NCBI GenBank assembly: GCA_044236545.1
Contig: JBIIGI010000047.1
Location: 1 to 19,743 of the forward strand
Origin: UBA6821 sp044236545
Lineage (GTDB): Bacteria; Verrucomicrobiota; Verrucomicrobiia; Chthoniobacterales; UBA6821
Direction of reading: 5' to 3'
DNA length: 19,743 bases
A program made the translations under genes and the position numbers. Below the pieces are notes generated by a model. It saw only the letters and a program-made list of their open reading frames with translations, was not told the DNA's origin and searched no databases. Numbering within the stretch: the stretch's first letter is position 1; each line of letters starts with the position of its first letter. Of the stretch, positions 1 to 5,803 are shown one piece after another.

Positions 1-248
1 TTCTGTTTGAGCAGTTTACGGAATTCCTCGGCCTTTGCGGAGGAGAAGTGTCCGTTGATTATCAGGCCGTGTTTGTCGGCCAGTTTTTTGAGTTCAGGGG
101 TGGCCATCGTCCCCAATCCATCAAATCCGGCCTCCTTGATGGCCTTGACCTTGCGTTCGAGGGACCATTCCTTCTTAGCGCTGGGATATTGGACAAGCGA
201 CCACATGGCCGCGATCATTCGAAGCTTCGGAGGATTTTCCTTTTTCAT
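1..248 (-). CDS. Sugar-phosphate isomerase/epimerase-like TIM-barrel protein (5' part only)
   Basis: Reading from ATG at 248 down to the window edge gives 82 residues with no stop, so only the N-terminus is present. The segments MIAAMWSLVQYP, WSLERKVKAIKEAGFDGLGT and LKKLADKHGLIINGHF resemble the first two beta/alpha units of the xylose-isomerase-like TIM-barrel family. These proteins (sugar isomerases and epimerases, inosose dehydratase, endonuclease IV relatives) act on sugars or polyols with divalent metals. The metal-binding residues lie further downstream and cannot be seen. There is no signal peptide, so it is probably cytoplasmic. It follows the dehydrogenase gene by 32 bases on the same strand, which suggests one operon and a carbohydrate or polyol catabolic role. 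The family call is reasonable; the substrate is unknown. Confidence 0.6.
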   Translation of the reverse strand, partial: MKKENPPKLRMIAAMWSLVQYPSAKKEWSLERKVKAIKEAGFDGLGTMATPELKKLADKHGLIINGHFSSAKAEEFRKLLKQ

Positions 249-280
249 GGGTTTGTTTTCTTTGTGGTGATTCGGGAGTT

Positions 281-1171
281 TCAGCGTTTGCCGCGACCCG
301 GGAAGGTGAGTTCGGCGACACCGGATTTGTCGAGCTCACCGAAGCCTTCGGCAACCATCCGGTCATACTGCTTCTTGGTCGCCTCGGCGAGGGGGAGGGT
401 GAGTCCCTTTTCCACGGCCAGGGCCAGGGCGATGCCGCTGTCCTTCGCGGCATGGGCGCCGGAGAAGAAGCAGGAGTGGTCGCGGTTCTGCATGTCCTCG
501 CCATCGGTGACGAGCACCCGGGAGTTCGCGCCGGTCTGGGAGAAGACCTCTCGCAGTATGGTCAGGTCGAGGCCGAGGGCCTCCCCCAGTCCCAATCCCT
601 CGGCGAGGCCCGCGGTATTGATGTTCATGACCATGTTGACGAGCGCCTTGACCTGCGCCGCCTTGCCGGTAGCACCGATGTGGCGCAGCGAGACGCTGAG
701 ATCCTTGAGGATCGGTTCGGCGCGTCGGAAGGCCTGGTCGGTGCCGCCGGTCATGAGGTAGAGGGTTCCTTCGCGCGCCTGGGTGATGCTGGAGGCCATG
801 CAGGCTTCCAGGGATTCAGCACCCGCCTTGTGGGCGAGTTCCTCGACGGCGAGATGCACGGCGGGGGAAACGGTGGCGCAGTTGATGAAGAGCTTCCCCT
901 TCGACCCGGTCAGCAGGCTATCCCCCTGCGATTGGAAAATTGCGTGCATCGCCTTGTCGTCGGTGACGACAGTGATGATGACGTCGGCCAGTTCCGTGAC
1001 GCGAGCGAGCGATCCCGCTGCTTCCGCGCCGATTTCAGCGGCCAGTTCGACGGCCAGCGGGGAGTGGCTGTCAAAGACGGCGGTGACGCTGTATCCCTGG
1101 GCCTTGAGGCGGCGCGCCATGTTGGCGCCCATGCGACCGACTCCGACGACTGCGATGGTTTCTTTGCTCAT
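281..1171 (-). CDS. NAD(P)-dependent dehydrogenase, 3-hydroxyisobutyrate dehydrogenase family
   Basis: This 296-residue protein has the normal family length. It opens with a Rossmann nucleotide-binding motif (VVGVGRMGANMARRL, residues 8-22). The substrate-loop region EACMASSITQAREGTL (122-137) corresponds to the usual D-PVSG-x-A-x-GTL segment, although the canonical SGG is altered to SSI. The catalytic lysine is probably K175 in GATGKAAQVKALVN, with N179 four residues on, and K243-D244 match the C-terminal KD pair. Members oxidise beta-hydroxy acids such as 3-hydroxyisobutyrate, tartronate semialdehyde, 6-phosphogluconate or gamma-hydroxybutyrate in the cytoplasm. The sequence does not settle which. 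It lies 24 bases after the MBL-fold gene and 32 bases before the isomerase-like gene, so co-transcription is likely. No Shine-Dalgarno is seen before the ATG. Confidence 0.85.
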   Translation of the reverse strand: MSKETIAVVGVGRMGANMARRLKAQGYSVTAVFDSHSPLAVELAAEIGAEAAGSLARVTELADVIITVVTDDKAMHAIFQSQGDSLLTGSKGKLFINCATVSPAVHLAVEELAHKAGAESLEACMASSITQAREGTLYLMTGGTDQAFRRAEPILKDLSVSLRHIGATGKAAQVKALVNMVMNINTAGLAEGLGLGEALGLDLTILREVFSQTGANSRVLVTDGEDMQNRDHSCFFSGAHAAKDSGIALALAVEKGLTLPLAEATKKQYDRMVAEGFGELDKSGVAELTFPGRGKR

Positions 1172-1195
1172 GATGTTGTGTTGGTTGTGAGGTGA

Positions 1196-2017
1196 TCAGG
1201 CTGCGAAAAAGGGATTGGCGATCTTCTGCTCCCCGACCGTGGTGAGAGGGCCGTGTCCGGAGCAGAGGATGGTCGCATCGGGCAGGGTCAGCACCTGTTC
1301 CCGGTTATTCCGTACGGCGTCGGCGTAGGAAACCATGCCGCCCCCCATGGAAGCGGCGAAGATCGAGTCGCCGACGATGGCGACCGGTTGGACAAGTCCA
1401 CCCACGACAAAGGTCACGCCACCCGCGGCATGACCGCTTGTTACGCGCGTTTCCACGGTCAGGTTTCCGATCGTGAAGGAACGGCCCGGCTCGAATGACT
1501 CGGCTCCCGCCAGCGGTTCCTTCACGCAGACCCAGGCATGGGCGCCGGTTTTCTCGAGCAACCTGTCGAGGTCGAGGACGTGATCCGTGTGGATGTGGGT
1601 GATGAAGATCTGCTTCACCTTGAGGTCGTGGGCCGCTGCGAAATCAAGCATCGGCTGGCCGTCGGCCCCGGTATCGAAGAAGGCCGCCTCGCGCGTGGCC
1701 GGATCCCAGACGAGATAGGAATTCACCGTCATGTCCTCGAAGACTGTGTTGAAGCAGGCAAGCCCCTCCGGTTCGGCGACCGGTGCGGGTTGGTGGGTTC
1801 CCTTGGCCAGAGCCAGCAGGGCGTTGGCGCCCAGTCCCAGGGCTCCGGCCACCTTCGTGAGGGCGGCTTCGTCTAGATCACCCGCCTTCAGGGATTGGAT
1901 TGCCGGGAGGCTGATCCCGGTGAGTCCGGCGAGCGCCTCGTCGGTGATGGATTGTCCGCGTTGAGCCTTGCCGATGATGTCGGTGAAGCCGTCTTCAAGT
2001 GGAATGTTATGGGCCAT
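1196..2017 (-). CDS. MBL-fold metallohydrolase with N-terminal helix-turn-helix-like domain
   Basis: This 273-residue protein has two parts. Residues about 10-72 look like an XRE/Cro-type helix-turn-helix (SITDEALAGLTGISLPAIQ, followed by a second helical pair). Residues about 85-273 form a metallo-beta-lactamase fold. The metal motif is THIHTDH (H141, H143, D145, H146), followed by H196 in SGHAAGGV, D217 in GDSIF and H255 in CSGHGPLTTVGEQ. This is the full two-metal set of glyoxalase II-like hydrolases. Such enzymes hydrolyse thioesters or related bonds; the substrate here is unknown. The HTH could bind DNA and make this a ligand-sensing autoregulator, but that is inference. It is the first gene of the minus-strand operon with the dehydrogenase and the isomerase-like protein. 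The 165-base upstream gap is AT-richer and is the natural place for a promoter, but I see no convincing -35/-10 pair. Confidence 0.8.
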   Translation of the reverse strand: MAHNIPLEDGFTDIIGKAQRGQSITDEALAGLTGISLPAIQSLKAGDLDEAALTKVAGALGLGANALLALAKGTHQPAPVAEPEGLACFNTVFEDMTVNSYLVWDPATREAAFFDTGADGQPMLDFAAAHDLKVKQIFITHIHTDHVLDLDRLLEKTGAHAWVCVKEPLAGAESFEPGRSFTIGNLTVETRVTSGHAAGGVTFVVGGLVQPVAIVGDSIFAASMGGGMVSYADAVRNNREQVLTLPDATILCSGHGPLTTVGEQKIANPFFAA

Positions 2018-2137
2018 GGTTTGGAAAATGCAGAGAGTTCCTTTTCAGGCAGGTTTTGTCGAATGGGAATTGAGTGCAGTTGGATAAACAAAGAATAAAA
2101 AATCTGAAACGCCTTCCGTCATCCATTGCGCTTCATA

Positions 2138-2171
2138 GGGAAATCCTCAAGGGATCCTTCGAGGAAATCCC
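2138..2171 (-). terminator. Imperfect palindrome downstream of yajQ, possible terminator
   Basis: An 11-base arm (2138-2148) pairs with 2161-2171 except for two A-A mismatches. Inside it four more pairs (2149-2152 with 2156-2159) close a three-base loop, with C2160 bulged. It begins 12 bases beyond the yajQ stop. There is no T-run on the minus strand after it, so it may be an RNA-stabilising or Rho-assisted structure rather than a classical intrinsic terminator. Confidence 0.4.
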
Positions 2172-2182
2172 CGGCGAGAGCG

Positions 2183-2671
2183 TCAGTCCCTGAAGTTTTT
2201 GAAGCTGAGAGAAACCCCGAAATCCTTGGCTCGCAGGAATGCGATGACCTCCTGTAGTTCGTCCCTCTTGGTGCCGGTCACGCGAACCTGCCGGTCCTGC
2301 AGGGAGGCCTGCACCTTGAACTTTTCCCCCTTGATGGCCGTCGTGATCTCCTTGGCCTTGGTACCCTCGAGTCCCTGGGTGATGAAGAACTCTTGGCGGG
2401 TGTTGCCGATCGAAGAGACGGAGGGATCCTTCTGCTCCACGTTGCGGAGGTCGACGCCGCGCTTGGCCAGCTTGCCGACCATGATCTCGCGCACTCCCTT
2501 GAGTTTGTTGGCATCCTCGGCGGTGAGGGTGATCAACTCCGGCTTGGTCAGCTCGATCTTGGCGCTACTCCCCTTGAAGTCGAAGCGGGTCGCCAGCTCT
2601 TTCACGGCTTGGTTGACCGCATTCTCGATCTCCATCCGCTCGATTTCAGAAACAATGTCAAAGGAAGGCAT
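2183..2671 (-). CDS. yajQ: YajQ family nucleotide-binding protein
   Basis: I place the start at 2671, giving 162 residues beginning MPSFDIVSEIERMEIENAV, the standard N-terminus and near the usual family length. An upstream in-frame ATG at 2743 would add 24 residues of non-homologous, low-complexity origin. Conserved segments include RFDFKGSSAKIEL, the RGVDLRNV stretch, and KIxxxIKxxKFKVQASLQDRQVRVTG-like sequence near the C-terminus. YajQ proteins are small cytoplasmic nucleotide-binding proteins; some relatives bind cyclic di-GMP and act with transcription factors. Whether this one does cannot be read from sequence. It stands alone on the minus strand, divergent from aroG. The upstream region is made of short ATGAAGGA-like repeats rather than a clear ribosome binding site. 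Confidence 0.9.
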   Translation of the reverse strand: MPSFDIVSEIERMEIENAVNQAVKELATRFDFKGSSAKIELTKPELITLTAEDANKLKGVREIMVGKLAKRGVDLRNVEQKDPSVSSIGNTRQEFFITQGLEGTKAKEITTAIKGEKFKVQASLQDRQVRVTGTKRDELQEVIAFLRAKDFGVSLSFKNFRD

Positions 2672-2676
2672 GAAAC

Positions 2677-2710
2677 GAAGGATGAAGGAAAAATGATGAA
2701 GGATGAATGG
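2677..2710. repeat. Short low-complexity direct repeat upstream of yajQ
   Basis: The 10-mer GAAGGATGAA occurs at 2677-2686 and again at 2698-2707, with related words around it. Similar wording on the opposite strand appears at about 4917-4945, and simple T/C-rich spacer sequence appears at about 6680-6760. It occupies the 5' leader of yajQ. Confidence 0.5.
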
Positions 2711-2813
2711 AAATTTTTCCCTCCAGGCCATTTTTTGTGGCATCTCCAGTTTCCCCGAAAATTAATCGCATGACGCTGGCCGTTAAGGGACTCGAAATTC
2801 TTCCGATTCACGG

Positions 2814-2840
2814 GGATGAACAGGATGCATGGGATGGGGA
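2814..2840. repeat. Three 9-base GGATG-led tandem units
   Basis: GGATG recurs at 2814, 2823 and 2832 with a 9-base period (GGATGAACA, GGATGCATG, GGATGGGGA). It lies in the yajQ-aroG divergent spacer. I recall similar GGATGAACAGGAT-type words as common intergenic repeats in several bacterial genomes, but cannot verify this here. Confidence 0.45.
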
Positions 2841-2948
2841 GAGTCGCTATCACCGATCTCCATTCTTCATTTTCCCTTTTCTCCGCCCCCCACTTGCATA
2901 TTGCATTCCGGGCCGGGTGCATGGATCTTGTTCGACTCGACATTTGCC

Positions 2949-4007
2949 ATGAGCGCCGCCACGACAGAGAACACAGCCAAACCGGTCACGGAGAACACCC
3001 GTGTCAGCGGTGTCACGCGTCTGGTCACCCCCCGCGAGGTGAAGGCAAAGCTGCCGGCCTCCCCCGGTGTTCTTTCCAAGGTGGCTGAGCACCGCGAGAC
3101 CTGCCGCCGCATCCTGCGCGGCGAGGATCCGCGCCTGCTTGTGATCGTCGGGCCGTGCTCCATCCACGATCCCGTGTCAGCCATCGATTACGCGAAACGC
3201 CTGGCAGCACTCTCCAAGGAAGTCGAGGGCCGGCTCTTCATCGTGATGCGCGTCTATTTCGAGAAGCCCCGCACCACCGTGGGCTGGAAGGGTCTCATCA
3301 ACGACCCCCATCTCAACGACTCCGGCGATCTCGCCCGCGGCATCGAGGTCGCGCGCCAACTCCTGCTCGATGTCGCCGCGCTCGGGCTTCCGGCCGCCAC
3401 CGAGGTGCTCGACCCGATCATGCCGCAGTACATCGCCGACCTCATCAGTTGGTCGGCCATCGGCGCCCGAACGACCGAATCGCAAACCCACCGCGAGATG
3501 GCGAGCGGCCTCTCCATGCCGGTCGGCTTCAAGAACGGCACCGACGGAAGCGTCCAGACCGCCATCGACGCGATGCGCTCCTCGCGCACCGGGCACAGTT
3601 TCCTCGGCATCGACCAGGAGGGAATGACCAGCATCATCAAGACGGCTGGAAATCCCGACGGTCACCTCGTGCTCCGCGGAGGCCGCGACGGGACCAATTA
3701 TCATCCTGATCAGACGGCCGATGCCGCCGCGAAGCTGAAGGCCGCCGGAGTCCCCACGGCCATCATGATCGACTGCAGCCACGCCAACAGCGGCAAGGAT
3801 CCCGCCCGTCAGCCCGAGGTCTGGCAAAGCATTCTGGAGCAGCGCGCCGCCGGACGTGGCGACGTCGTCGGGGCCATGCTCGAGAGCCATCTGGAGTTCG
3901 GAGCCCAGAATCTCGGCGCCGACCTGTCCAAGCTCCGCTACGGCGTCTCCATCACCGACGCCTGCCTCGATTGGGAGGCCACGGCGGAGTTGCTCCGCAA
4001 CTCCTGA
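2949..4007 (+). CDS. aroG: 3-deoxy-7-phosphoheptulonate (DAHP) synthase, class I, AroG/AroF type
   Basis: This enzyme condenses phosphoenolpyruvate with erythrose 4-phosphate, the first step of the shikimate pathway. I start it at ATG 2949 (352 residues; E. coli AroG has 350) because the 40 residues readable upstream are spacer-like. Visible motifs are VGPCSIHDP (metal ligand C70), MRVYFEKPRTTVGWKG (R101, K114), ATEVLDP, WSAIGARTTESQTHRE, GFKNGTDG, IDCSHAN (H278), E312 in LESHLEFG, and D337 in SITDAC. The metal ligands align with C61, H268, E302 and D326 of E. coli AroG with nearly constant offset. It belongs to the feedback-regulated type I-alpha group, but which aromatic amino acid inhibits it cannot be told, so the symbol could equally be aroF or aroH. 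The exonuclease gene follows after 22 bases. Confidence 0.96.
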   Translation: MSAATTENTAKPVTENTRVSGVTRLVTPREVKAKLPASPGVLSKVAEHRETCRRILRGEDPRLLVIVGPCSIHDPVSAIDYAKRLAALSKEVEGRLFIVMRVYFEKPRTTVGWKGLINDPHLNDSGDLARGIEVARQLLLDVAALGLPAATEVLDPIMPQYIADLISWSAIGARTTESQTHREMASGLSMPVGFKNGTDGSVQTAIDAMRSSRTGHSFLGIDQEGMTSIIKTAGNPDGHLVLRGGRDGTNYHPDQTADAAAKLKAAGVPTAIMIDCSHANSGKDPARQPEVWQSILEQRAAGRGDVVGAMLESHLEFGAQNLGADLSKLRYGVSITDACLDWEATAELLRNS

Positions 4008-4029
4008 GCCCTCTTCTGCTCCCGTGGGT

Positions 4030-4611
4030 ATGAGCATGGGACGCCTCATCCGGGAGATTCCTTTCGCCGCCCTTGATTTCGAGTCGGCCGGCGAGCGTGC
4101 CAACGAGGCAGGAGTCCCCGTCCAGATCGGCATTGCCTGGATGGGCGGGCTGACGCCCCTCTCCGATTCCTTCTACCGCAGTTATCTCAAGACCGACCGC
4201 CCGGTCACCTGGTCGGCCCGGCAGATTCATGGCATCACGGCCGATGATCTGAAGGATGCGCCGGATTTTCTCGGGCTCTGGCCGGAGATCAAGGGCCGTC
4301 TCGGCGGGCGCTGGATCGTGGCACATGGAAGCGGGACGGAGAAAAGATTTCTGCGCGCCTTCCCGATGCATGGCTTCGGCCCCTGGGTCGACACCCTCAC
4401 GCTGAGCCGGAAGATTCTGCCCGGCCGTCCCTCCTATGCTCTCTCGGATCTGGTCGGGGAGCTTGGGTTGGAAGAGGAGGCGCGAACACACCTCCCCGAC
4501 TTCCGCTGGCACGAGGCGCTGAGCGACTCCCTGGCCTCACTGCTCCTGCTGCGCAGACTGATCGAGCTGACCGGGATCGCGGATCACCCGGGGGAAGTGC
4601 TGGTGGGGTAA
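4030..4611 (+). CDS. DnaQ-like DEDDh 3'-5' exonuclease
   Basis: This 193-residue protein starts at ATG 4030; a second ATG at 4036 is equally possible. The ExoI motif is ALDFESAG (D16, E18). ExoII is VAHGSGTEKRFL, where the usual AHNAxFD aspartate is replaced by E104. D121 lies in the typical DTLTLSRK. ExoIII is HEALSDSLA (H161, D166). QIHGITADDL also matches the family. These are the metal-binding acids and general-base histidine of the DnaQ/PolC-epsilon exonuclease superfamily. There are no polymerase or helicase domains, so it is a free-standing nuclease, perhaps in repair or RNA/DNA trimming. It sits 22 bases after the DAHP synthase gene and may share its transcript, without an obvious functional tie. 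Confidence 0.82.
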   Translation: MSMGRLIREIPFAALDFESAGERANEAGVPVQIGIAWMGGLTPLSDSFYRSYLKTDRPVTWSARQIHGITADDLKDAPDFLGLWPEIKGRLGGRWIVAHGSGTEKRFLRAFPMHGFGPWVDTLTLSRKILPGRPSYALSDLVGELGLEEEARTHLPDFRWHEALSDSLASLLLLRRLIELTGIADHPGEVLVG

Positions 4612-4715
4612 GGCTGTTAGGCTGAACCAAGCTCCAGGGAAGGAGCGCGGAAGATTACGACGAAGTCGAAGCCCGAAGGGCGCCACGGCTTCCCGGGAGG
4701 TAAGTGGCGTCAATA

Positions 4716-4799
4716 CTGTTAGACTATTTAGGTCTGAGTCTTTCGGATAGGGTCGGCATTTATGCCGCATAATACCAAGTCCCAATAGCCTTCAGTCTA
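4716..4799 (+). repeat. Intergenic repeat element, copy A (84 bases)
   Basis: It starts CTGTTAGACTATT and ends AGCCTTCAGTCTA. The same two end words occur, in reverse orientation, at 19185 and 19104 in the hisD-folP spacer. The two copies are 84 and 82 bases long but their interiors differ. A variant of the left word, CTGTTAGGCTGAA, lies at 4614-4626. It could be a small non-coding mobile element or a structured RNA module. Confidence 0.55.
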
Positions 4800-4943
4800 A
4801 ACCGCTAAAAGCCTCTCCTGCCACGGGGGTATCCCATCTGAATCCGATCGGACAGGGGCGGGACAAAAATCCACAAGAAGGAAGGATCAGGGGTGTGCTG
4901 CCACGAACGATGCCTGCATTTCATCATTCATACTTCATCATTT

Positions 4944-4958
4944 CCAGCCATCGGCTGG
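4944..4958 (-). terminator. Hairpin 3' of tRNA-Leu
   Basis: CCAGCC and GGCTGG pair perfectly around a three-base loop, starting 3 bases past the encoded CCA. The following minus-strand bases are A-rich (AAATGATGAA), not T-rich, so it may be a processing or Rho-assisted 3' structure rather than an intrinsic terminator. Confidence 0.4.
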
Positions 4959-4961
4959 AGA

Positions 4962-5045
4962 TGGTGCTCGGGGGGGGACTTGAACCCCCATGCCTTTCGG
5001 CATACGCCCCTCAAACGTACGTGTCTGCCATTTCACCACCCGAGC
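4962..5045 (-). tRNA. tRNA-Leu, anticodon GAG
   Basis: The 84 bases fold as a class II tRNA. The acceptor GCTCGGG/CCCGAGC is followed by discriminator A and an encoded CCA (4962-4964). The D-stem is GTG/CAC. The anticodon stem TACGT/GCGTA carries a loop TTGAGGG with anticodon GAG at 5012-5010. The long variable arm is TGCC-GAAA-GGCA, and the T-arm is GGGGG-TTCAAGT-CCCCC. U33 and purine 37 are present. It reads CUC and CUU leucine codons. It is transcribed away from rplU. Confidence 0.96.
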
Positions 5046-5060
5046 ATTGATGGGCCGGGC

Positions 5061-5088
5061 ATCATACGGCACGACGGCACCGTAGCAA
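5061..5088 (-). promoter_or_regulatory. Probable sigma-70-type promoter for tRNA-Leu
   Basis: On the minus strand a -10 TATGAT (5066-5061) is preceded, after 16 bases, by TTGCTA (5088-5083), matching the consensus at 5 of 6 and 4 of 6 positions. The tRNA begins 15 bases after the -10 box, which leaves a short 5' leader for RNase P. It is the best promoter-like pair I found in the window. Confidence 0.55.
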
Positions 5089-5167
5089 GAGAGAAAAACT
5101 GAATATTTTTGTGGACGCCCAACTTCTTCCGTGGCATCCTCTCACTCCTTTTTCCAAAGAATTTCCC

Positions 5168-5482
5168 ATGTCCTACGCAATCATCCAAACCGGCGGCAAG
5201 CAGTACCGCGTCTCCGAGGGAGACGTCCTGAGTGTCGAGAAGCTCGATGCCGAAGCCGGCAAAGAAACCACCTTCAGCGATGTCCTCCTCGTCGTGAACG
5301 GCGACAAGATCAACCTCGGCGCCCCTCTCGTTCCGGGAGCCAGCGTCAAGGCCGAGGTCGTCGACCAGTACAAGGACGACAAGGTCATCGCCTTCAAGTT
5401 CAAGCGCCGCAAGGGCTATCACCGCACCGTCGGCCACCGCCGACAGCTCACCAAGCTGAAGATCACCAAGATCTCCGCCTAG
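5168..5482 (+). CDS. rplU: 50S ribosomal protein L21
   Basis: The start at ATG 5168 gives 104 residues, the usual L21 length. The in-frame ATG at 5111 would add a 19-residue tail foreign to the family. The N-terminus MSYAIIQTGGKQYRVSEGD is diagnostic, and the C-terminal KFKRRKGYHRTVGHRRQLT matches the L21 signature that contacts 23S rRNA. L21 binds 23S rRNA together with L20. rpmA follows after 36 bases, the near-universal rplU-rpmA order. Upstream lies a purine stretch (AAAGAA) only weakly like a ribosome binding site. Confidence 0.98.
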   Translation: MSYAIIQTGGKQYRVSEGDVLSVEKLDAEAGKETTFSDVLLVVNGDKINLGAPLVPGASVKAEVVDQYKDDKVIAFKFKRRKGYHRTVGHRRQLTKLKITKISA

Positions 5483-5518
5483 TCTCCGCACCACTTTCAA
5501 CCCAACCCACCTACTGCC

Positions 5519-5773
5519 ATGGCCCATAAAAAAGGACAGGGAAGCGTCAAGAACGGACGCGACAGCATCAGCAAGCGTCTCGGCGTGAAAAAGTTCGGCG
5601 ACCAGAACGTTATTGCCGGCAACATCATCATCCGCCAGCGCGGCACCAAGTTTGTCCCCGGCCGCAATGTCGGTCTCGGACGCGACTACACGATCTTCTC
5701 GCTTGTGGACGGCAAGGTCCGGTTCGACCGCGCCGGCCGCCGCGTGAACGTCGACCCCGTTGTCGCCGCCTAA
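5519..5773 (+). CDS. rpmA: 50S ribosomal protein L27
   Basis: This 84-residue protein starts MAHKKGQGSVKNGRDS and contains QNVIAGNIIIRQRGTKF, the L27 signature, so length and motifs are standard. The flexible N-terminus of L27 reaches the peptidyl-transferase centre and helps position tRNA. Here it begins directly with MAHKKG and lacks the cleavable extension seen in Firmicutes. It is cotranscribed with rplU. purN starts 30 bases later in the same reading frame, with a terminator-like hairpin between. Confidence 0.98.
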   Translation: MAHKKGQGSVKNGRDSISKRLGVKKFGDQNVIAGNIIIRQRGTKFVPGRNVGLGRDYTIFSLVDGKVRFDRAGRRVNVDPVVAA

Positions 5774-5803
5774 GTCTCCGTTTTTCCAACAAACCCGCAA
5801 GGG

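Larger units (their letters stand above)
4612..4961. other. 350-base spacer between the exonuclease gene and tRNA-Leu
   Basis: I see no convincing gene. It holds a small hairpin at 4631-4646 (GCTCC/GGAGC), another at 4668-4692 (GAAGCC/GGCTTC with a 13-base loop), the repeat element at 4716-4799, a simple TTCATCATT-like stretch at about 4917-4945, and a CCAGCC/GGCTGG hairpin at about 4944-4958 just 3' of the tRNA. An 82-codon minus-strand frame (4537-4785) crosses the exonuclease end and the repeat, with no family resemblance. Confidence 0.6.

Noticed and set aside
4537..4785. An 82-codon minus-strand frame in the spacer before tRNA-Leu
   Set aside because: It crosses the exonuclease 3' end and the repeat element, shows no domain and no ribosome binding site; more likely repeat-derived noise.
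5111..5167. Longer start for rplU at 5111
   Set aside because: The extra 19 residues do not fit L21, while ATG 5168 gives the exact family N-terminus.
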